Both the position numbers and the translations under genes were made by a program. From Nitrospira sp. (GTDB taxonomy: Bacteria; Nitrospirota; Nitrospiria; Nitrospirales; Nitrospiraceae): a stretch of 11,532 bases of DNA. Of this stretch, positions 6,298 through 11,532 are shown one piece after another (the stretch's first letter is position 1; every line of letters begins with the position of its first letter). The notes beneath the pieces were generated by a model. That model was not told the origin of the DNA. It did not search any database and worked only from the letters and a program-made list of their open reading frames with translations. Location: assembly GCA_015904075.1 (NCBI GenBank), contig JABMDH010000018.1, positions 1-11,532 of the forward strand, written 5' to 3'.

Positions 6298-7377
6298 ATG
6301 GGTAAATCGCTTCCTATTTTCAACGCTCCCTCTCTGGCCGGCGCCGTTGGAAATCTTCAGCAACAAATCAGTCAGTTCTTCACGCCCGTGCCGACCGGAG
6401 ACAGTCCCTATGACGGACGGACCGTCGATGACTTCAAGCCTTATCTGGTTGCCCTGAACCTGACCAAACGTTGCAACCTCAAGTGCGACCATTGCTACCT
6501 CGACGCCACCACCAAATCCGCCGGCGGAGACGACGAGCTGACCACCGAAGAATGTTATACCCTCATCGACCAAATCGCTCTGGTGAACAAGGGCTGCCTC
6601 CTTGTCATCACCGGCGGCGAACCACTAGTGAGGCCGGACATTCTGGACATCGCGCGCCATGCCGTCAAACTTGGTTTCATGGTGGTCTTCGGCACCAACG
6701 GGATGTTGATCGACGATCGCAAGGCCAAAGAACTGGTCGAGATCGGCGTGATGGGCATGGGCATCAGCATCGATTCCCTCGACCCGCAAAAGCACAATCG
6801 ATTCCGTGGTGTGCCAGGCGCCTGGGAAGCAGCGCTGGCCGGCATTGAGGCCTGCAAACGGAATGGGTTGGCTTTTCAAGTGCATTTCAGCGCGCAGCCC
6901 ATGAACTACCAGGAACTGCCGACGGTCATCGAATGGGCACACCAGCTTGGGGCCAAGGTCCTCAATGTCTTCTTTATGGTCTGCACCGGACGCGGCGAAG
7001 AGTTGACCGATATTACCCCGGCTCAGTATGAAGAAGTGCTCAGCTATCTGATCGATTGCCAGGACAATTACAAGGGCATGCTCGTTCGAGCCCGCTGCGC
7101 GCCGCACTTCAAACGGCTGGCCTACGAGAAAGACCCCAATTCACCGATTACTAAGGCCACCGGCTATATGGGCGGCGGCTGTCTTGCCGGCACCAACTAC
7201 GCCCGTGTGACGCCCAACGGAGAATTGACCCCGTGCCCCTATATGCCCCTCTCCGCCGGCAATGTCCGCCAGAACAGCTTCGCCGACCTCTGGGACAAAT
7301 CGGACGTGTTCAATTCGTTCCGGTATCCCCAGCTCAAAGGCAAATGCGGCGATTGCGAATACACCGATATCTGCTGA
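6298..7377 (+). CDS. Radical SAM/SPASM protein, NirJ/AhbC-like, copy B, up to an in-frame TGA in the CGGC motif
   Basis: This frame encodes 359 residues and then meets TGA at 7375-7377. It aligns without gaps to copy A: radical SAM cysteines 59, 63 and 66, GGEP, and SPASM cysteines 295, 313, 350, 353 and 359 are all kept. At residues 360-361 copy A has GGA GGC (Gly-Gly) and copy B has TGA TGC (stop or Sec, then Cys). The same frame stays open downstream to a TAA at 7693-7695, giving the identical 466-codon length. If translation stops, the product lacks the last two SPASM cysteines and the PCP_red domain and is probably impaired. If the TGA is read as selenocysteine, the motif becomes C-U-C-C. 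Most differences from copy A upstream are synonymous, so the gene was under selection until recently. No Shine-Dalgarno is visible before the start. Confidence 0.8.
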   Translation: MGKSLPIFNAPSLAGAVGNLQQQISQFFTPVPTGDSPYDGRTVDDFKPYLVALNLTKRCNLKCDHCYLDATTKSAGGDDELTTEECYTLIDQIALVNKGCLLVITGGEPLVRPDILDIARHAVKLGFMVVFGTNGMLIDDRKAKELVEIGVMGMGISIDSLDPQKHNRFRGVPGAWEAALAGIEACKRNGLAFQVHFSAQPMNYQELPTVIEWAHQLGAKVLNVFFMVCTGRGEELTDITPAQYEEVLSYLIDCQDNYKGMLVRARCAPHFKRLAYEKDPNSPITKATGYMGGGCLAGTNYARVTPNGELTPCPYMPLSAGNVRQNSFADLWDKSDVFNSFRYPQLKGKCGDCEYTDIC

Positions 7378-7695
7378 TGCTGCCGTGCCCGTCCCTATGT
7401 CGACCACGGAGACTGGCTGGACGAAGACCAGTGGTGTCTCTACACACCGAAAGGTGGCGAAAAGATCAAGGTAGCCTTCAATACGCCGGAAGAATCCGAT
7501 GTGCCCTGGGATGACGCGTCAACGCTCCGCCTCAGCCGCATCCCCTACTTCCTTCGCGCCATGGTAAAAAAAGGGGTCGAGAAGCACGCCCGCGAGCACA
7601 ACGTCCCGCTCATTACCATCGAGTTGATGGAGGAACTCCGCAAAAAGCGATTCGGCAACGACGCTCCGGTCTTTAAATTCGATCGTGAAACGTAA
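7378..7695 (+). pseudogene. In-frame continuation of radical SAM copy B after the TGA: end of SPASM plus PCP_red domain
   Basis: Read in frame after the TGA, this segment gives CCRARPYVDHGDW... and the PCP_red-like domain (WDDASTLRLSRIPYFLR..), nearly identical to copy A residues 361-465; a 60-nt sample differs at 2 positions. It ends at TAA 7693-7695. There is no frameshift or further stop. A GTG at 7501 could restart translation to give a 64-residue free PCP_red domain, but no ribosome binding site is evident there. It is either the dead 3' part of a broken gene or the rest of one protein if the TGA is read through. Near-perfect preservation means the stop, if real, is recent or tolerated. 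Confidence 0.7.
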
Positions 7696-7774
7696 CACGT
7701 GAGACGTAACAAGTTCTGGCTTCCCGATTCTTTGCTTCTCCCTGACGTTTCACCTTGTACCTTACACGTGTCAC
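7692..7774. repeat. Inverted repeat between radical SAM gene and CopD-like gene, copy B
   Basis: The arms 7692-7713 and 7753-7774 pair well around the core GTRACACGTG, with a further GTA-CAAG match when one base is gapped. The left arm contains the TAA stop at 7693-7695; the right arm ends 10 nt before the CopD-like ATG at 7785. It is the counterpart of the repeat at 2256-2332 in copy A, with sequence changes in both arms. As RNA it would put a stem-loop between the two genes. Confidence 0.55.
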
Positions 7775-7784
7775 GGCACTAGCA

Positions 7785-8294
7785 ATGGACGCTCTGCAAA
7801 GTATTGTCATCGATCTCAACCAGCTGGTTCCGATCATCAACCATTGGTTTCATCTGCTCTCGGCCGTCATTTGGATCGGCGGGTTGGCCTTTCTTGTCAT
7901 GGCGGTCACGCCCGGCCTGAAACAGGCCGTCGCAAAAGATCAGATCAAGCCCATTACCGATGCGTTCTACCAGCACTATAAAAAAGTCGCCGGCATCCTC
8001 TTGCTCATCTTGCTGTTCACCGGCGGCGTCAACCTCCATTATGTCAATCAGGTCGTCACCTCGCAGACCGGCGTCGGCATACCGCACCATGCCAAATACC
8101 TCATGGTTTTGATGATCAAGCTGCTTCTCGTACTGGGCCTCCTGACATTGTTTCTGTACACCGTTATTTTCAAGTCAGACGACGAGACCGATGAAGGAGA
8201 GTCCTATGAAGCCATCCCGTTCCAACGTGCCGCCCTCTGGATGGGATTTTTCATCATTCTCTGCGCAGCTGCGATGAAACACCTACACCAGTAG
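7785..8294 (+). CDS. CopD/HemJ-like four-helix membrane protein, copy B
   Basis: A 169-residue protein, nearly identical to copy A with a few conservative changes (for example Asn12-Thr13 to Asn-Gln, and Phe109 to Leu). The four hydrophobic helices, the NHWFHLL...W.GG signature with His20 and His23, and His85, His101 and His102 are all kept. I chose the ATG at 7785 because it aligns with the copy A start. An in-frame TTG at 7755 would add ten residues but lies inside the inverted repeat and lacks a ribosome binding site. It should be an inner-membrane protein that may bind copper or heme through its histidines. Preservation of this gene, while the upstream radical SAM gene has a stop codon, argues that copy B still has some function. 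The precise role is unknown. Confidence 0.88.
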   Translation: MDALQSIVIDLNQLVPIINHWFHLLSAVIWIGGLAFLVMAVTPGLKQAVAKDQIKPITDAFYQHYKKVAGILLLILLFTGGVNLHYVNQVVTSQTGVGIPHHAKYLMVLMIKLLLVLGLLTLFLYTVIFKSDDETDEGESYEAIPFQRAALWMGFFIILCAAAMKHLHQ

Positions 8295-8498
8295 CGTCTT
8301 TCCTCCTCAACCGTTCCTCGCCAGCGATAGAGAGTTGCGTTCGACCTTATGGGAGAGAAGGTGCGGGGAGGCACGCCTTCACAAACCCTGCCTCAGAAAG
8401 CATGGCACAGTTACGGCTGCACCCGATCAAGGGTCAGACTCATCCCCACTCGGCCTTAACCGATACCTTGCTCTTCCGACAATCTTACTGGGTCACGT
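8295..8498. other. Convergent intergenic region, copy B
   Basis: This 204-nt spacer is the counterpart of 2853-3053. No gene is supported. The block from about 8437 to the oxygenase stop is conserved with copy A, including the TCGG-CCTTAA-CCGA stem; the rest has diverged with small indels. A shared transcription-termination role for the two converging units is possible. Confidence 0.4.
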
Positions 8499-9260
8499 CT
8501 ATCTGGATTGCTTTGAACCGGAGAACGCACGTTTGAAGACTGCTTTGAGACCGAAGTACCCGATGGAGTCTTTGAGATTTGAATAGAGCCGCTTGACGGG
8601 ATTCATGTCTGGATTCGTCACGTATTCCATTGTCAGAGAGATCCGCTCCTCTCCCTCTGCTAATGGCGTAACGGCATGCCACAGCTTATCGCCGTTGAAA
8701 ATCACCATATCGCCGGGCTCGGTCACCAGTTCAAGATGGCGCGGCTGTTTCGATGGGTCGTCCTTAAAAAGTTCGCACACCAACTTGCAGTGCGTCGATC
8801 GGTCGACCAGCCCCATCAAGATCGTGTAGCGCGCCCCTTTGTAGTACGACGTATCGTAATGAAACCCGATGTGATCGCCTGGCTCGGTATAGTAATAGAG
8901 TGCACACGAATGTGGATCGTCATCCGGACAGAACGTGAGCTTCGCGTCGACGAGCCCACTCAAAAACGACTTGAAGGAGTCCGACCGGTAGAGATCTAGA
9001 AACCGGGGAGCCTTTTCCTGCACCGTATAATAGCTGACGCTGCCTCCCTTTTTATGGCCCGGGATATAGTTCCGATTGAGCTCTCCCTTGACTCCCTGAG
9101 CCTGGGGCACCAGCGTATCCTCGACGAATGCTCTCGGCAGAAACTGCTTAATGACCAGAAACTCATTCTGATCCCAATACTCACGGCGAAGGCGTTCAAT
9201 GTCCAATCCTGCCACTGCCCGCTCGACTGCTTCTGCCACAACACCTGCTTGCCCCGTCAT
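8499..9260 (-). CDS. Fe(II)/2-oxoglutarate-dependent oxygenase, copy B (complete)
   Basis: A 253-residue soluble enzyme of the 2OG-Fe(II) oxygenase superfamily. After an N-terminal helix-rich segment (1-34), the double-stranded beta-helix core carries His134 and Asp136 (FHYDTS), His195 (KLWHAVTP) and Arg206 as expected iron and 2-oxoglutarate ligands. The family oxidises its substrate with O2 and 2-oxoglutarate, releasing CO2 and succinate; the substrate here cannot be told. ATG at 9260 is supported by AAGGAG (minus strand, plus bases 9272-9277) 11 nt upstream. The gene runs toward the CopD-like gene and is 108 nt downstream of lolA on the same strand, with an inverted repeat between them. 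Its presence at the same place in both module copies suggests linkage to the module, but it is on the opposite strand and could be independently regulated. Confidence 0.9.
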   Translation of the reverse strand: MTGQAGVVAEAVERAVAGLDIERLRREYWDQNEFLVIKQFLPRAFVEDTLVPQAQGVKGELNRNYIPGHKKGGSVSYYTVQEKAPRFLDLYRSDSFKSFLSGLVDAKLTFCPDDDPHSCALYYYTEPGDHIGFHYDTSYYKGARYTILMGLVDRSTHCKLVCELFKDDPSKQPRHLELVTEPGDMVIFNGDKLWHAVTPLAEGEERISLTMEYVTNPDMNPVKRLYSNLKDSIGYFGLKAVFKRAFSGSKQSR

Positions 9261-9282
9261 ATCTCACATCACTCCTTGAGAC

Positions 9283-9345
9283 AATGGGTCAACCGTCAAT
9301 CGTGAGGAATTTGTCTCTTTCCCCATCGTTTGACGCTTGACCATT
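9283..9345. repeat. Imperfect inverted repeat upstream of oxygenase copy B, downstream of lolA
   Basis: The left arm 9283-9302 and right arm 9327-9345 pair at about 17 of 20 positions (core words GGTCAA and CGTCAA against TTGACG and TTGACC), with a 24-nt loop. It sits after the lolA stop and just before the oxygenase Shine-Dalgarno on the minus strand. It could end lolA transcription or fold in the oxygenase leader. No T-run typical of an intrinsic terminator follows it. It also contains repeated TTGAC words. Confidence 0.5.
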
Positions 9346-9368
9346 GACGTCCCCATGTCGTCTTAGGC

Positions 9369-10076
9369 TTACGGTCCATTCAACACTGGAGCCTTGACAA
9401 CTTCGACGCCTGGCGGGGCTTTGAAATCGAACACCTCGTTCCCCAATCCGGCATTCGGCTTCAACCCGGAAAACTCAAACGTGGCCACATTGCCGCTGAT
9501 CTCGTACAACGACACGGTGCGAAGAAAATACGTCTTGGGGAATACTTCCACGACGATCCGTTGAAGATTCCTCGATGGCTCATGCTCCTTGGACTTAGGA
9601 AACAACGTGATCAGCCGAACTCCACCGGTTCCCCGTTCGTTCCCTGTCGTCGGTTCGACATCGAACGATTGGTCCAAACTCGCTGCCCCCTGTAGAAGCT
9701 CCAATGGCGCCTGGGATGCCGCCATCTGTGTCAATTTTCCGACCAATACCTGTTTGTGCTCTGGTACGTAGACCCTGACATCGTCCCCATTTACATAGAT
9801 TTCTTCGTGCGCGGGATCGATATAGTCCCACCGTAGCCGGCCCGGCTTCTTGAGATACACCTTGCCGGACGAGATCACCGGACGCTCGAACCCTTCTATC
9901 CTCGTCTTCTGGACGAAGTCCGCTTGGAGATCTTTGGTTTTTTCATATCGCGCCTGAATCTGCTTCACGACCTCACGGACCTCCTGAAACGCCTTGTCAT
10001 CGGGCGGTCCATCGGCTCCTATGGCCGGAGAACTCATCAGCAGGCTGCACAGGATGACACACCAGTAGCGATTCAT
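9369..10076 (-). CDS. lolA: Outer-membrane lipoprotein carrier protein LolA
   Basis: A 235-residue protein. The first about 21 residues form a signal peptide (MNRYWCVILCSLLM..., hydrophobic core, cleavage likely near AIGA). The mature part has the LolA pattern: an N-terminal helix (VVKQIQARYEKTKDLQADFVQKT), then SSGKVYLKKPGRLRWDY and YVPEHKQVLVG in the beta-barrel half. LolA is the periplasmic chaperone that takes lipoproteins from the LolCDE transporter to the outer membrane, so the organism has an outer membrane. The ATG overlaps the TGA of the upstream ftsK-like gene by 4 nt (ATGA at 10076-10073), so the two are co-transcribed and coupled. The pairing of an ftsK-type gene with lolA is a known arrangement in Gram-negative bacteria. 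It looks intact and single-copy in this window, marking the end of the duplicated module. Confidence 0.9.
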   Translation of the reverse strand: MNRYWCVILCSLLMSSPAIGADGPPDDKAFQEVREVVKQIQARYEKTKDLQADFVQKTRIEGFERPVISSGKVYLKKPGRLRWDYIDPAHEEIYVNGDDVRVYVPEHKQVLVGKLTQMAASQAPLELLQGAASLDQSFDVEPTTGNERGTGGVRLITLFPKSKEHEPSRNLQRIVVEVFPKTYFLRTVSLYEISGNVATFEFSGLKPNAGLGNEVFDFKAPPGVEVVKAPVLNGP

Positions 10077-11532
10077 ACTTCCGCAGCCCCGACCGGCCCA
10101 CGCCGGCCCAGCACTTCACGGCGTCCATCCCGCCCCGCCGCACCGACAATCCCCTCGGTCTCCATCTGTTCAATCATACGGGCGGCTCGCGGGTAACCAA
10201 CGCGTAACCGGCGCTGAATCAGCGAGGCCGACGCTTGCCCGGTCGTCAGCACCAGATCTTTGGCCTGTTCATACACCTCATCTTTTTCCGCTTCCTTGGC
10301 CGCCTCTTCTGATTGAAGCGATTGCAGCTCCTGATTATACGTCGGCAGCGCCTGTTTCTTGACAAAATCGACGACAGCACTCACATCGTCATCCGACACG
10401 AAAGACCCATGCAACCGCGCAAGCCGTCCGGTCCCGGAGGCCAGATACAGCATATCGCCTCGGCCAAGTAGCGCTTCCGCACCATTGGCATCCAAAATCG
10501 TCCGCGAGTCGGTCTTTGAAGACACCTGGAATGCAATACGCGCGGGGAAATTGGCCTTGATCAATCCGGTCAGTACGTCAACGGACGGCCGCTGCGTGGC
10601 CAGTACGAGATGGATGCCAGATGCCCGCGCCATCTGCGCAAGCCGTGCAATTTTATCTTCCACGTCCTTGGGAGCCACCATCATCAAATCCGCCAATTCA
10701 TCAATCATCACCACGATATACGGCAGCGGCTCAGGCGGCGTCGGGGTAGGCCGCATGCAACCAACCTCACCCTCAGCAATCGCCGTCTCACCGGCAGACA
10801 GCCGTTGCTCTTCTGAAAGAAACTGCATCGGCAGTTCCTGCTGCTCAACGGGCGGCACGGTCCGATCAGCGAACGCCTCATGCAAACCGGATACTTTTCG
10901 ATTATACGAATCAATATTCCGCACACCGGCCTCGGCCAAGAGCTTGTACCGTCGTTCCATCTCGGCCACGACCCACCCCAGCCCCTTGGCCGCTGACTTG
11001 GGATCGGTGATCACAGGCCGCAAGAGATGGGGAATGCCCTCATACGACTGAAATTCCAGCATCTTCGGGTCAATGAGTAACAGTTTGACCTCACTCGGTT
11101 TTGCGGAGAAGAGAATACTTAACAGCATCGTATTCAGGCTGACGCTCTTGCCGGCTCCGGTCGCACCGGCAACGAGAAGATGCGGCATGGTTTTGAGATC
11201 CGCGGTGACCGGTGCGCCGAAAATATCTTTCCCCAATGCCAAGGTGAGTCTCGATCGAGCCCGCGTGAAGGTCTCGCTCATCAAGACTTCCTTAAGAGAC
11301 ACCGTTTCACGAGATCGATTCGGCACCTCGATACCCACCACCGACTTGCCGGGCAACGGCGCAACGATGCGGAGACTTACGGCTTTGAGTGCCAGCGCCA
11401 GATCGTCGGCAAGACTGACGATGCGCGCCACTTTCGTGCCGGGCGCCGGTTCAAATTCATACATCGTCACCACCGGCCCCGGTCGCACCTCTGTCACCCT
11501 GCCGTCGATGCCAAAACTGGCCAGCGCCTTTG
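10073..11532 (-). CDS. ftsK: DNA translocase FtsK/SpoIIIE, C-terminal part (5' end outside window)
   Basis: The frame is open to the right edge (KALASFGIDGRV precedes the GTG at 11497), so the N-terminal membrane region lies outside. Counting from that GTG codon, Walker A is at 111-118 (GATGAGKS), Walker B at about 260-268 (YIVVMIDEL), and the conserved ATQRPSVDVLTGLIKANFPAR segment starts at 300. The winged-helix gamma domain at about 413-460 (LVLTTGQASASLIQRRLRVGYPRAARMIEQME..) is the part that reads KOPS polarity sequences. FtsK is a hexameric ATP-driven pump at the division septum that moves chromosome ends and activates XerCD recombination at dif. A stretch of about 56 residues (202-257) between YNRKV and PYIVV is rich in Glu, Gln and Pro and somewhat longer than in E. 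coli FtsK; it is probably a surface loop. It overlaps lolA by 4 nt. Confidence 0.93.
   Translation of the reverse strand, partial: KALASFGIDGRVTEVRPGPVVTMYEFEPAPGTKVARIVSLADDLALALKAVSLRIVAPLPGKSVVGIEVPNRSRETVSLKEVLMSETFTRARSRLTLALGKDIFGAPVTADLKTMPHLLVAGATGAGKSVSLNTMLLSILFSAKPSEVKLLLIDPKMLEFQSYEGIPHLLRPVITDPKSAAKGLGWVVAEMERRYKLLAEAGVRNIDSYNRKVSGLHEAFADRTVPPVEQQELPMQFLSEEQRLSAGETAIAEGEVGCMRPTPTPPEPLPYIVVMIDELADLMMVAPKDVEDKIARLAQMARASGIHLVLATQRPSVDVLTGLIKANFPARIAFQVSSKTDSRTILDANGAEALLGRGDMLYLASGTGRLARLHGSFVSDDDVSAVVDFVKKQALPTYNQELQSLQSEEAAKEAEKDEVYEQAKDLVLTTGQASASLIQRRLRVGYPRAARMIEQMETEGIVGAAGRDGRREVLGRRGPVGAAEV

Noticed and set aside
7375..7377. TGA as a tryptophan codon (alternative genetic code)
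   Set aside because: Trp is encoded by TGG throughout, the copy A Usp gene and the ftsK-like gene both end properly with TGA at overlapping start codons, and copy A has Gly at the aligned position.
7383..7409. A confirmed SECIS element after the TGA
   Set aside because: Only a 5-bp stem with a 17-nt loop could be drawn by hand, starting just 5 nt after the TGA. It is kept as a hint within the finding but not annotated.
7755..7784. TTG at 7755 as the start of CopD-like copy B
   Set aside because: It lies in the inverted repeat, has no ribosome binding site, and copy A has no start codon at the aligned position (TTT).
10359..11051. 230-residue open frame on the plus strand
   Set aside because: It is antisense to the clearly conserved ftsK coding frame, is Ser/Thr/Ala-rich without a domain, and is a codon-bias shadow.
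1..11532. CRISPR array, tRNA/rRNA gene, insertion sequence or phage genes
   Set aside because: I saw no regularly spaced direct repeats, no cloverleaf-like sequence, and no transposase, integrase or structural phage motifs.

Overview
The window most resembles a chromosomal segment of a Nitrospira-like bacterium (phylum Nitrospirota). The basis is moderately high GC, Usp/rubredoxin/PCP_red fusion proteins beside NirJ-like radical SAM proteins, and AT-poor spacers rich in TTTCACG/CACGTGA words, all of which I associate with that group. This assignment rests on recognition, not on a search.

Layout. Positions 1-3713 and 4093-9260 are two copies (A and B) of one four-gene module, repeated in tandem with a period of about 5.4 kb. 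Each copy holds: (1) a soluble fusion protein with two universal-stress (Usp) domains, three PCP_red-like domains and a rubredoxin-like four-Cys knuckle (copy A is cut by the left window edge); (2) a radical SAM/SPASM protein of the NirJ/AhbC/AhbD type with an extra C-terminal PCP_red-like domain; (3) a four-helix CopD/HemJ-like membrane protein; (4) a convergently transcribed Fe(II)/2-oxoglutarate oxygenase. To the right, on the minus strand, lies an unrelated housekeeping pair: the end of an FtsK/SpoIIIE DNA translocase (cut by the right edge), overlapping by 4 nt a LolA lipoprotein carrier.

The two copies differ informatively. In copy A genes 1 and 2 overlap by one base (TGATG); in copy B a 114-nt spacer separates them. 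Copy B of the radical SAM gene has an in-frame TGA inside the SPASM CGGC motif (GGA GGC in copy A reads TGA TGC in copy B), with the rest of the gene intact and the same total length (466 codons including stop). It is either a recent nonsense mutation, a sequence error, or a selenocysteine codon. The oxygenase of copy A has lost the N-terminal segment seen in copy B. Nucleotide identity is not uniform: hand-aligned 60-nt samples give about 73-87% in the Usp gene and the first two thirds of the radical SAM gene, then 92-97% from about position 1740 to the oxygenase 5' end.

How the genes may work together (inference): PCP_red is the small domain at the C-terminus of the dark protochlorophyllide reductase subunit BchB. 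Here it occurs three times in the Usp protein and once in the radical SAM protein, whose SPASM region looks like that of siroheme-derived heme biosynthesis enzymes. With a HemJ/CopD-like, potentially heme-binding membrane partner, the module could make, carry or sense a modified tetrapyrrole in a non-phototroph. The substrate is unknown and the oxygenase may or may not be part of the same pathway. No tRNA, rRNA, CRISPR array, insertion sequence or phage gene was seen.
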